Positions 12,301 through 19,705 of a DNA stretch of 64,000 nucleotides are shown piece after piece (within the stretch, counting starts at the first letter, position 1; every line of letters begins with the position of its first letter). Location: assembly GCA_037043235.1 (NCBI GenBank), contig JAWRVZ010000604.1, positions 45,001-109,000 on the forward strand. The letters are read 5' to 3'. The position numbers were made by a program, and so were the translations under genes. Source of the stretch: Rhodeus uyekii. Taxonomy: Eukaryota; Chordata; Actinopteri; Cypriniformes; Acheilognathidae. The notes under the pieces were generated by a model that saw nothing but the letters and a program-made list of their open reading frames with translations, was not told where the DNA came from and ran no database searches.

Positions 12301-12716
12301 GTGATGAGGAAGATTCAGATGCAGCGACTTCCCTCAGTCCACAACAACAGCAGACACTGATCAACCAGCGGTTTCACAAGAACATCAAGGTAGAAAAATA
12401 TGTAAACTATACTAACAACAATAATTACCATGAATTACTCAATTTGTTTTGAACAACTGGTTACTGATGCCTGTAGATAACATTATCTACACAGGAAGAC
12501 TGTTAATTTAGTTATCATTCATTGACTTTAGTTGATAATAAGATTTTCTTTTTTGTAGGTTCATCAATCCCTTCAAAAAGAAAATGGGAGGACTTTGAGG
12601 TAAAAGCAGTTGAAAAACATATGATGAACTTCATAAAGACATGCAAAGTTCCTGGTAAGCAAGACTGTGAGAGATGCATTAAAGCAGAGCCAGAAGCTTT
12701 AAAGGAACGAACATGA
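3322..12716 (+). CDS. SET-domain lysine methyltransferase-like gene (set-1/KMT5A-like), seven exons, damaged 3' end
   Basis: Exons inferred from splice sites and phase: 3322-3439, 3746-3908, 4619-4811, 4902-4955, 10494-10602, 12268-12389 and 12559-12716. Exon 1 is basic (KKRRRTKPRQDAEHH) and ends in a GC donor (G|GCAAGA); the other donors are GT. Exons 1-3 make a compact SET domain: KGRGVFTTEAIFRGDFVLEYRG, then DASKEDGSLGRLVNDDH, then GEEITYSYGD with the catalytic-type Tyr. KMT5A has NHS where this has NDD. From memory NDD is normal for the multicopy fish relatives of this family. Histone or other lysine methylation in the nucleus is the expected role. The last exons hold an acidic linker and a KRKWEDFE...VPGKQDCERC motif seen in many fish proteins. 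Damage: a TGA at 12714-12716 replaces an expected Trp codon and the frame then stays open to TAG at 12777. The 12389/12559 junction is also out of phase. A DIRS element sits in the fourth intron and a Tc1 element in the fifth. The SET part is intact, so a shortened product is possible. Confidence 0.72.
5453..5630 (+). repeat. DIRS left inverted terminal repeat
   Basis: The sequence from GCTGTGTCGAAGCACTAG onward is the near-exact reverse complement of 10132-10307. It contains a CRE palindrome TGACGTCA at 5560-5567 and a TATA-like CATAAAGG near 5579, mirrored in the other repeat. Either end could therefore carry promoter activity. Confidence 0.9.
5668..5752. repeat. DIRS internal complementary region
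   Basis: Bases 5668-5714 are the reverse complement of the left end (about 5404-5450, one mismatch seen). Bases 5715-5752 are the reverse complement of the right end (about 10289-10328). The junction between the two blocks is at ACGTT|CCC. This bipartite complementarity is specific to DIRS-type elements and is thought to guide joining of the ends in a circular intermediate. Confidence 0.9.
5806..6852 (-). CDS. DIRS tyrosine recombinase
   Basis: This is the C-terminal 348 codons of a 998-codon open frame (5806-8802). Recognisable recombinase begins at about RAPSTRKLYALKW. It continues through SLSPSTLKVYVAAI (arm-binding-like domain), a LKRVGDLQAL segment carrying the first catalytic Arg, then HSTRS (His-x-x-Arg) and a final FYQLDL with the nucleophile Tyr. 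The set Arg, His-x-x-Arg and Tyr is complete. The protein would integrate a circular DNA intermediate, the role played by a DDE integrase in LTR elements. The upstream 650 codons of the frame overlap the RT ORF and show no recognisable domain. The true start is unknown; a separate start or a frameshift from RT are both possible. Confidence 0.88.
   Translation of the reverse strand, partial: AVETVGLAPEGAQLIEAGLSAEVVETILQSRAPSTRKLYALKWKLFTSWCSERQVNPVTCQVGKVLEFLQERFVAGLSPSTLKVYVAAIAVCHVPLGGVSLGRDPLVTRFLRGTLRLRPAAQTRVPAWDLSVVLLGLSQPPFEPLEDISIKYLSLKTLLLLAITSLKRVGDLQALSVAPSCLEFAPGMAKAFLHPRPGYVPKVPTNVARSITLQAFCPPPFDDHEQEHKNKVCPVRALDAYVLKTATWRKSDQLFVCFGAPEGAPASKQTLSRWIVEAICLAYESAGHASPLRVRAHSTRSMAASKALLSGVSLSDVCAAAGWSSPHTFMRFYQLDLDAAPGTRVLSQ
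6807..8783 (-). CDS. DIRS reverse transcriptase / RNase H
   Basis: Intact 658-codon ORF. RT begins near residue 115 with YFIVPKKDGGLRPILDLR, followed by VTVDLKDAYFHV and the catalytic YIDD at residues 231-234. RNase H follows with STDAS (Asp near 397), MLELLA (Glu near 430), FTDS (Asp near 455) and a last Asp in GADALSR near 505. All catalytic acids are present. It overlaps the gag-like ORF by about 70 bp at its start and the recombinase frame along its whole length. No protease domain is seen, as is usual for DIRS elements. Confidence 0.92.
   Translation of the reverse strand: MGSELFTQGRSKTKCRHPLVDMLLAPEASPGRLVPLVEFRDAWSRLPGISQWVLRTVTLGYAIQFGVSPPRFSGVLQSAVGPQQALVMEQEVDTLLAKGAIEHVPLAESKSGFYSRYFIVPKKDGGLRPILDLRLLNRAVKRLKFKMLTLKQIVVQIRSEDWFVTVDLKDAYFHVSILPQHRKFLRFAFGGKAYQYRVLPFGLALSPRTFTKVVDAALAPLRLRGIRVLNYIDDWLILAQSPQLAEQHRDVVLAHIKELGLRLNAKKSVLSPAQRTTFLGVVWDSVAMSARLSPGRIQAICSAVKSIKLGQPLTVRHFQRVLGLMAAASSVIPLGLLHMRPLQWWLKTKGYSPKGNPLRIIKVTGRCLRTLSMWKNPWFLSQGPMLGALARRVSLSTDASLSGWGAVLRDRSSQGLWNSRHQTWHINMLELLAIRKALCAFLPDLRDHHVTVFTDSMTAVAYINHQGGLRSRPLYKMARQILLWAQGKLLSIRAAYIPGVQNVGADALSRQGARPGEWRLHPEVVEQIWERYGKAQVDLFASVENSHCPLWFSLTHPAPLGRDAVTQAWPRLRLYAFPPIALLPGVLAKIRRDKVRLTLVAPHWPSRIWFADLVSLLDGVPWEIPIRRDLLSQAEGCILHPQPELLKLWVWPLRGPSS
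8711..10075 (-). CDS. DIRS gag-like protein
   Basis: 454-codon ORF that opens the element's coding region just inside the right terminal repeat. Near residues 33-57 it has a Cys/His cluster (CVICLG...H...CKDC) of the kind found at the N-terminus of fish DIRS ORF1 proteins. A similar cluster occurs in the DIRS-like ORF at 29683. The middle is low in hydrophobic residues and the end is basic. It is expected to be a structural nucleic-acid-binding protein. The assignment rests on position, the Cys/His cluster and overlap with the RT ORF. Confidence 0.8.
   Translation of the reverse strand: MSVKSVARDEQSFRPCVYPCPRFITGRDTHVMCVICLGVEHARSALEGASCKDCEQFSLHVLRSRLAVCNEAAQASVPRGSGPAAAEALRRSQSWGSQMDLAEAAGVGPSLPQPSRDQTGSSHGHSSGDVRAVTPTLALSSSEMDLASVDPAGEVSPLSSPAFEELVEVVARAVSRLDIEWPVETRSARPKRSMLDERYLPARVTPPRRAMPFLPDLHAEVSRSWEKPASERVHTRNSPMYTNLVGAQSHCYGGMQKVDEALASYLVPQSASSIKALALPSKPMRVTSSLVGKAYSASSQAAACLHTTALLQAYQAELLGDLNEGGGIGPEAVAELRRTVDLSLRATRETAYSVGRSMAALVATERHLWLNLSSIKDRDKFVLLDAPLSPSGLFGDAVKSVVDKFQEAARQQVAFSKVIPRRPPRETASQAWAQSSSHRAAQKRSVATRWWTCY
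10132..10307 (-). repeat. DIRS right inverted terminal repeat
   Basis: Reverse complement of 5453-5630, including the CRE palindrome at 10193-10200 and the CATAAAGG word on the minus strand. It lies directly upstream of the gag-like ORF starting at 10075 and so is the natural promoter for the element's minus-strand genes. Confidence 0.9.
10614..12163 (-). mobile_element. Tc1/mariner-type DNA transposon
   Basis: The 1550-bp element ends in perfect 24-bp inverted repeats (10614-10637 and 12140-12163), beginning CAGGGAGTGCAGAATTATT. TA target duplications flank it at 10612-10613 and 12164-12165. It carries one transposase gene, broken, on the minus strand. It sits in the SET-gene intron between the exons ending at 10602 and starting at 12268. 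The left end is only about 10 bp past the exon's splice donor. Confidence 0.95.
10944..11945 (-). pseudogene. Tc1-like transposase pseudogene
   Basis: The N-terminal half (11945 down to about 11480) has a helix-turn-helix start (MGQKKDLTGSEKSKIV), an Arg/Lys-rich linker and the first catalytic Asp in WTDEMRV. Around 11470-11500 a small deletion shifts the frame. The other frame carries VLVWAGI, the second Asp in QDNAPSH and the final acid in PDLNPIENLW. Near 11062 a 2-bp insertion creates an early stop; the remaining tail to 10944 is still recognisable. The DDE set is present but split over frames, so this copy cannot encode transposase. Confidence 0.92.
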
Positions 12717-12855
12717 ACTGGTGTGAAAAATTATGTGCGGAACAGGATCACAACTTTAAAAAAAAGAGGTGGATTATAGAGGGTGGGAAAAACACTACAT
12801 TGCCTTTTACTGGAAAATGTAGATCATGTTGAGGAAAAAATTCATTCATTCATTT

Positions 12856-13519
12856 CAGAGTCCCCAAAGGGACATTAAAGTAGAGTTTGTGTATCGCCAG
12901 AGTCCCCAAAGGGACATTAAAGTAGAGTTTGTGTATCGCCAGAGTCCCCAAAGGGACTTTAAAGTAGAGTTTGTGTATCCCTGAGTCCCCAAAGGGACAT
13001 TAAAGTAGAGTTTGTGTATCGCCAGAGTCCCCAAAGGGACATTAAAGTAGAGTTTGTGTATCGCCAGAGTCCCCAAAGGGACATTAAAGTAGAGTTTGTG
13101 TATCGCCAGAGTCCCCAAAGGGACATTAAAGTAGAGTTTGTGTATCGCCAGAGTCCCCAAATGGACATTAAAGTAGAGTTTGTGTATCCCAGAGTCCCCA
13201 AAGGGACATTAAAGTAGAGTTTGTGTATCCCAGAGTCCCCAAAGGGACATTAAAGTAGAGTTTGTGTATCGCCAGAGTCCCCAAAGGGACATTAAAGTAG
13301 AGTTTGTGTATCGCCAGAGTCCCCAAAGGGACATTAAAGTAGAGTTTGTGTATCGCCAGAGTCCCCAAAGGGATATTAAAGCAGAGTTTGTGTATCGCCA
13401 GAGTCCCCAAAGGGACATTAAAGTAGAGTTTGTGTATCGCCAGAGTCCCCAAAGGGACATTAAAGTAGAGTTTGTGTATCGCCAGAGTCCCCAAAGGGAC
13501 ATTAAAGTAGAGTTTGTGT
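12856..13519. repeat. 42-bp minisatellite, about 16 units
   Basis: Head-to-tail 42-bp units read CAGAGTCCCCAAAGGGACA then TTAAAGTAGAGTTTGTGT and ATCGC. Some units are 41 bp, with CCC(T/A)GAG in place of the GCC junction near 12980, 13190 and 13230. Each unit contains GTCCC-CAAA-GGGAC, a 5-bp stem with a 4-base loop. Because 42 is a multiple of three, several frames stay open on both strands; these ORFs are repeat artefacts. The array begins about 80 bp after the last SET-gene stop codon. Confidence 0.97.
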
Positions 13520-14055
13520 GTCAAAGTAACAATAAAAGTTTGTGTTTCACAACTGTATTTCAAATGACACTCAATGGCACTTTTCACAATCATCATGCTA
13601 TACAGAGAGTCATACCTTAAATGTTTAAGGGATAATGTGTGCATTTAATACTAAATTAACTAGAGGGTTGCTGACAATTGCAATGACAATGATTCTCTAC
13701 AGACACTTGTTTTCAAGGTATTCAATTCTTGTATCTTGTTTTATAGCCAGTAGTCTTGTTATGGTAAATTATGTTTATCTTCAAGAAGTCTTAAAAATGT
13801 AGCACAACCAGAGATTGTGTATCACCATAGTCCTCAAAGTTCTACTTGATCAGAGTTTGTGTTTGTCCCCAAAGTGGACATAAAAAATACTGTCCCCAAA
13901 GTGAAGGTAAAAAGTCAGGTCTCTAAAAAAGCTTTTAATTGACAATATCAAGTGGTATTCGTAATGTGGGCTTCATTTGTAGTGCAGTACACAAAGGGGT
14001 GTACCCAAAGGTAGGGTGTTTTGTCATAGGTCCTTATTAGGGAGATAAGTAGGTA
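13520..14055. other. Intergenic DNA with diverged minisatellite-like units
   Basis: Single diverged GTCCCCAAAG words occur near 13,865 and 13,890, outside the main array. They suggest the 42-bp repeat grew from an older dispersed repeat. No coding signal is seen. Confidence 0.5.
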
Positions 14056-14320
14056 TGTGTGTGCATGTGTGTGTGTGAGTGTATGAGAGTGTGTGTGCAT
14101 GAGTGTGTGTGTGTGTGTGTGTGCGTGTGTGTGTGTGCATGTGTGTGTGTGTGCATGTGTGTTTGTGTGTGTGAGTGTATGAGAGTGTGTGTGCATGAGT
14201 GTGTGTGTGCATGAATGTGTATGTGTGTGCGTGAGTGTGTATGTGTGTGAGTGCATGAGTGAGCGTTTCTGTGAGTGCATGTTTGTGTGTGTTTCAGTGA
14301 GTGTGTGTGTTTCAGTGTGT
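14056..14320. repeat. GT-rich microsatellite tract
   Basis: About 260 bp of (GT)n interrupted by GCAT, GAGT and TATGAGA steps. The minus-strand ORFs here encode only His/Thr-type repeats and are not genes. Confidence 0.95.
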
Positions 14321-14390
14321 GTGGAGGAATAACTGGCAGCTGCTGCTACAACTCATGAGGGACACCGTGGAACTGGACCGTCTTTCTTCT

Positions 14391-16933
14391 CTATGAAGGG
14401 TTGGTAAACCACTCATGCAGTAAAATGTCCTGTAAGGGGATCCGTGACCGTTTGTCCTGAAGCTCCTCAAGAAGATCCCGGCATTCTGCAGAAGATTTCA
14501 GGAGGCATGTTAGATGTTGAGATATGTAGTTCATGTAATAGCATGATATCATGACCATGAAATACAGTTTTATCTGTTGCTGTTACTCTGGCATTCTCTG
14601 GACGCCCATCAACATTTATTCATCACTTTACATTCACTGTTAATGTTTTACACTTTACTCATCAAGGTCTGACACTGATCATTTACTGTCGCCTGTCAGA
14701 GCAAAGCTCTCATTTCATTTGGTTCTTGTTATTGGTCTCACCTTTGGACGCATCTGTTTTTGTATACATTTCCTTGCTTATTCTTGAGATCGTCACGTCC
14801 ATCAGCATGCGCACATCATCACTCAGTGCCCACACAGCGTACTTTCTGACTGCTGTGATCAACTCGGGTTCATCGTCTCCTGAAAGAAACGCATGTTCAG
14901 TAAAACATCATCCAGCGGCTGAAACATCGGCTCTGAAGCGTTTCTGAAAGCTGACTCACGGGATTCTCCGATGAACAGAGCGCCGCTGAAGTCCACCAGC
15001 TTGATCTGCAGGGTCTTTGGGTGGATCAGGATGTTTGTTGTATGCGTGTCGTAATAAACTTCCTGATTCATGCAGTGCTGCAGCGCCTCAATAACGTTCC
15101 TAATGATGCGTCTCAATGCGTCTTCGGACAGGTGATCTGCTTGTTGACGGAAGTACTTGAACAAGGATATCATAAAGAAGGGTGGATGTTCCATCACTAA
15201 AGTGTCTTGATGGTCCTCCACAAACAGGTCATGCAACCGCAGGACACAATCCACAGCTGGAGCCTTTCGTAGCTGCAGCATCGCAGCCGCTTCCCGGCTC
15301 ATCGGTGTGGAATACCCCGGCTAAAGAAAAGAGATCACTAACCACTCTTAACGAATCTCACATCTCTCCGTAATAAAGCACATTTCAAAGTCCCTCAAAG
15401 TAAACTCTAATCCGCTCTTTCTAGGCTTTCAATTACATCTCATATGTGTTTCAGTGTCCGCTAGTCACAGCTACACTCACACATCCCTGATCCATGCAGA
15501 TTCATCAAACCAGAGTTCAATAAACATGATTCTTTGAGATTTTCATGAAGAATAGAGTGTCATCTTACCATATCCAACAGCTTCTCTGACTCTGGCTTCT
15601 TAATAAATTTGATGAGCACCTAAAAAATGAAGAAAAGTGTTGCAAACGTCAGTAAACGGATCCATGTTTGTTTGTGTACATGATAATCTACAATCTTTAC
15701 ATCTCTCATGAAAACTGTAAACGTGTTTCTGTCAGAACTGAGAGACTGAAGACAGACGGGAATCAGAGGCAAAGCGTTTGGTGAATTCAGAAAGAGCAAC
15801 ATACTTTTTTCCCATCCGAGAGCCGACGTCCCAGATGAACACTGACATTGCCATCGGATTTCAGTTTCTTTCCCGCTTTCAGTTGCAGTCCCACTTTATA
15901 AAGACCCTCAAAGGATCCTGAAAAACACACACAACATACAGGATGAGTCTGAACTCGTGACGAAACAGAGCCGAGCAGATCAACAGCAGCAGAGATGAAA
16001 CTGAAGCCACAATCATCCGCTGAATGACGTGATGAAAGAGGAGAGAGCTGGAGACTCACTGTCAGACTGGAGCGCTTCTGCCGGAAACACACGGGATGAG
16101 TGTGAGGGATCCCGCTCCGCCTCAGATGGACGCACTTTGGCTGTGCAGGATAGAAAGAGATGTTTGAGATGTTTCCATTCTCTCTTCCACTCTCTCTTCC
16201 GGTCAGCACAGAGGTCAGCAAAGGACTTTGGTTCTGCAAACAGCAAACATTGATCAGAAACATGTGTTTGATCAGCACAGATCACAGCTGGAAGAGGCTT
16301 AAACTCATACGAGAGCAGAGTCATGCTGCTGTGCTAAATACAGAAGGAACAGTTATTATCCTTAATATTATTACTCAATATCTGTGTTTATGTGCATCTG
16401 TATTAGCATGCAGTGTGCTAATGTGTGTGTCTGAACTCAGGCAGCAGCACTTGAGCAGATCAGCTGAGGAACAACAGAGATTAAGACGAACGGATATGAT
16501 GAAAGTGGGGATAACAGGACACTCACTGTCTGTCAGCTGGGACTCGAGCGCTTCTGCCGGCCGGGACTTTTGGCAGACCTTATTTAAAGCACTCTTCACA
16601 TCACCCCAAAACTTGCTGCTCTTTGTGTGTGTTTCTGCAAACAGCAAACATTGATCAGAAACAGATCACAGCTGGAAGAGGCTTAAATATCTTCTAAGAA
16701 TATTAGAGACATAACCAGCAGAGTCGTGCTGCTGTGCTAAATATAGAAGGAACAAATAAATGACTAAATGATTTTAAATAATTAAACAACTGGAGACTCA
16801 CCGTCAGCCTTAAATGGACGCACTTTGGTTGTGCGGGTTTGACAGTGATGTATGACACTCTTCCCAGCAGCACAGAGGTCAGGACAGAGGTCAGCGCAGA
16901 GGTCAGCACAGAGGTCAGCGCATGACTTTGGTT
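14391..16933 (-). CDS. PIM-like serine/threonine kinase family member, probable pseudokinase
   Basis: Eight minus-strand exons, all phase-compatible: 16802-16933, 16527-16634, 16060-16233, 15805-15917, 15569-15619, 14960-15320, 14742-14879 and 14391-14485 (TAG stop at 14391). The first coding exon and start Met were not found. The last five exons follow the fish PIM kinase layout. They hold YKVGLQL at the lobe start, VLIKFI with the beta-3 Lys, LRLHDLFVED, LVMEHPPFF at the hinge, VYYDTHTTNILI at the catalytic loop, KLVDFSG at the DFG position and ILLHEWF at the end. The glycine loop lacks GxGxxG. HRD is YYD, the loop Lys is His, and DFG is DFS. The activation segment and APE region are replaced by acidic, helical-looking sequence. 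The catalytic-loop Asp and Asn and the beta-3 Lys remain. I infer an intact gene for a cytosolic or nuclear pseudokinase from the expanded fish PIM family. Weak residual activity is not excluded. Confidence 0.82.
16060..16233 (-). repeat. Duplicated N-terminal exon module, copy nearest the kinase exons
   Basis: Phase 1-1 exon of 174 bp encoding an EPKSFADLCADRKREW start and an acidic end before a GTGAGT donor. The preceding intron, with its TGATCA, GCAAACA and CACAGCTGGAAGAGG words, recurs beside the other two modules. The module may have arisen by unequal exchange. Confidence 0.75.
16527..16634 (-). repeat. Duplicated N-terminal exon module, middle copy
   Basis: Phase 1-1 exon of 108 bp encoding ETHTKSSKFWGDVKSALNK and ending LESQLTD before GTGAGT. 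It is the most diverged of the three in protein sequence, yet has the same splice-site contexts and the PAEAL...SD end of the 16060 copy. Confidence 0.7.
16802..16933 (-). repeat. Duplicated N-terminal exon module, distal copy
   Basis: Phase 1-1 exon of 132 bp starting EPKSCADLCADLCADLC. Four successive 12-bp GCTGACCTCTGT-like repeats give a Cys/Asp-rich stretch. The end (TKVRPFKAD) matches the TAKVRPSEA part of the 16060 copy. Confidence 0.72.
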
Positions 16934-17990
16934 CTGCAAACATTGATCAGAAACATCTGTTTGATCAGCACAGATCACAGCTGGAAGATTCTCTGGTGAA
17001 ACGCTCTGAATGTTGAGCTGCTTTAGTTCGTGTGAATAATTAGCAGGTTTTGCACTGAAGCTCAGCTCATTTCCAGCAACACTAGAGGAATCACAAGCCG
17101 CGTCACATTTGATATTATGCCGCACTGTTATTTATCATTATATCCTCCTGAGGAAAAGGCTTGTGAATGTTGTATTTCTCGTTTCAATGTCATTACGTTG
17201 ATTACAGCATAAGAAACACATGAAAAACAGACGACAAAACTCGTGTTTTGGGTTTCAGATTTTTGACACCAAACTTTGTATAAATATGATTCTCAAGTGT
17301 TTTTATATAAATATATGATGGAATGATTTGTTATAGCATTTATATGTGGAAACAATGGCCATAAACAGGTTTTCCCATTCAGTATAATGCATCTACACAC
17401 AGCATCTAATGTGCATATTAATGTGATCTTGGGCAACATGTCATGAAAAAGCAGTGTAATAATAGGAGTTAGGGTAACATGTTCATAACATCTCATATTT
17501 CACAGGAATATTGGTGTATAATGTCTTTCCCTCTTCACTCTCCTGAATGCCGGATAAACTTGCTTTCAGTCCCGTATGAAATCAATGCACTTTGTAACAG
17601 AAAGTCCTATTTCGATTAGAAACCCCATAACATTTTTCTGACATCTTGATGCATGACAAAGAAATAGAAAATTAATCAGCTTGATGACTAGAATGACAGT
17701 AAGAAGCCAGGAGAAAGCTCTGGACAGCCCTGAATGCTCTTTCCAGACACTGGAGGTGTGTGTGTGTGTGTGTGTGTGTGTGTCTAATGTAATGTCCACC
17801 TGTGCTCTTTTCCTCCCAGGCTATCCTCCGTTTCCTCTCTGTGTGTGCAGCCATGATATCTGGATCTGCTGAAGCACTGGCTGATATAACTGGATCTGTA
17901 ATTCTGTTCTGTAATTTCAGAATTGAAGAACTGACACTCACTGTAACTGAACATTAACAGCAACTGACAGATAATCGACTCCGCCTGTGA
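16934..17990. other. Upstream region of the PIM-like gene
   Basis: An open minus-strand segment at about 16,960-17,125 continues upstream of the last recognised exon and could hold a 5' exon, but no clean ATG with a donor is convincing. A GT microsatellite lies at 17757-17783. The rest is AT-rich. Confidence 0.4.
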
Positions 17991-18012
17991 CATCACATGG
18001 AACGCGCGCGGG

Positions 18013-18020
18013 TGACGTCA
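18013..18020. promoter_or_regulatory. CRE palindrome in a CpG-rich patch
   Basis: TGACGTCA lies inside GTGACGTCAC with GCGCGCG, CCGCCGACGGCC and GCGCGCC around it (18,000-18,050). This is about 1.1 kb upstream of the first recognised PIM-like exon on the minus strand. It is a plausible promoter or enhancer of that gene; the binding factor would be CREB/ATF type. Confidence 0.5.
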
Positions 18021-18526
18021 CCGCTGCCGCCGACGGCCGCGCGCCTCACAGACACTCTGAGAGTCAGAGATTTCCTTCTAAAGTTCAGAAAAACATCGTA
18101 AAACTAATATAAATGAATCGAGCGGTTTAATCCAAAACTTCTGAAGTGACTCGATTGCTTTATGACCAACAAATTATTTTAGTGCTCTAAAAAACAAAAC
18201 AAAAAACATGAAATTCTGACAGTTTAAGGGAAATGTGTTGTTTTATGGCCAAAAACGTTCTGCATTCGTTTATTAATCAGCATTTATTAAGTCTTACATT
18301 AGTGATTCTTTAACTATGTAGTGTTTCCAATTCATGAGTGAACAAAACATCAATTCATGACACAAACACTCTCTCTCTATCTCTCAAACAGTGATCAGCA
18401 ACAGTCATTTAAAGCTGGATGTTGAGCATCTCAGTGATTTTACAGCATCGCTGTGTCGCTGCGCGTTCCCTCCGTCTGGCGTCCGTTGGTACAGTCCCGT
18501 GAGCGCGTCTGTCTGTGTGCGCGCGC

Positions 18527-18534
18527 TGACGTCA
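18527..18534. promoter_or_regulatory. Second CRE palindrome in CpG-rich DNA
   Basis: TGACGTCA follows GTGCGCGCGC in a CpG-rich segment (18,440-18,540). The spacing of about 0.5 kb from the first CRE in an otherwise AT-rich region suggests a diffuse promoter region. Function is inferred only from the motif. Confidence 0.4.
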
Positions 18535-18540
18535 TCATGC

Positions 18541-19479
18541 ACAGCGCTGCTATAACTTCATGAGAAGATTTTCTTTAATAGCAGCTTTTTTGGATTTTGG
18601 CTAATGACATAAAATTATAGCTGTACCTTATATTAATTTTAAACAGATTAAAATATAAAACTATTACAAATAATTAAATACATATAGGCCTATTCAAAGT
18701 TAGACTGCCATGATTCATTTCATTTACACACTTCATTTATCTTGTTTTCTCTTTCTCTAGCTTGTATCTTAACAGTCAAGTCTCCTTTAACGAATTTTAA
18801 AATAGTTTGTTTCAAAGCAGCTTAACAGGAAAACAATAAAAACAAAGTTTACTTTGGCTGAACAGCAGCTCTAGAAGTCAATCAATAATATTGATGAATA
18901 TTAAGTGTCTATGACACATGACTGTCCTGTAAATACACAATTGCTTCATATTAACGAATTGCTAACAATGATCTACTTCTGCAATTCACTCTGTATGAAA
19001 GCTTCTGCTGAATAATTCAGATATGAGTGTAAAGACCCAATATTCAGCCTACATTCAAATCCTGATGCTTTAAGTTTCCTTTTCTGGAGCGGAGAAAAGA
19101 ATAAAGCCTATTTACAAACTGACTGAACACGTTTAACACAAATCATTCAGTATACATGATTACAGTTTACTTTGAAAGCAAGAAACAGACTCACAAATGT
19201 GCACTATCATGGTGACATTTATTACAACAGCATTTGTACGCATGTATGGATAAATTGAACATTTATTGTGGAGTCGAGGGAAAGTGCAGAGGTTTTGTGG
19301 TCAGGCACGCGCGGGAAACGGGTCTGATTCCAGGAGACTCGTACGCCATTACATAATACTTTAAATCAGGGGTATAAACACACCTGAACCCGCTGATCAT
19401 GACCTTCAGGATTACCAGAAAGCAGGCAGGAGTCTGTTGCTGTCTGCAAAATCCTGTTTCTCTGTTGTGCTTAAAGAAG
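18541..19479. other. AT-rich intergenic DNA
   Basis: No supported gene. The minus-strand ORF at 19263-19532 crosses into LINE sequence and has no recognisable motif. Confidence 0.5.
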
Positions 19480-19705
19480 ATTAAAGAAAACAGTCCAACA
19501 CCGTGGTACAACGAGCACACCCGGGCCCTCAAGAGCAGCCAGAAAAATGGAGCGGAGCTGGAAAAAAACTAAGCTTGAGGTTTTTCGCATTTGATGGAAA
19601 AACAGCTCTATTGCATTCAGAAAGGCCTTAAAATCAGCTAGATCTGCTTACTTTTCTACCCTATTAGAAGAAAACAAATACAACCCTAGGTATTTATTTG
19701 ATACA

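Noticed and set aside
12856..13519. CRISPR-like array
   Set aside because: Units are contiguous without unique spacers and the genome is vertebrate.
12855..13644. Several 80-158-codon ORFs on both strands with a 14-residue repeat
   Set aside because: They are translations of the 42-bp minisatellite; the period keeps frames open by chance.
13948..14280. His/Thr-rich minus-strand ORFs
   Set aside because: Low-complexity translation of a GT microsatellite.
15620..15802. Extra kinase exon between 15619 and 15805
   Set aside because: This is intron; the flanking exons join in phase without it.
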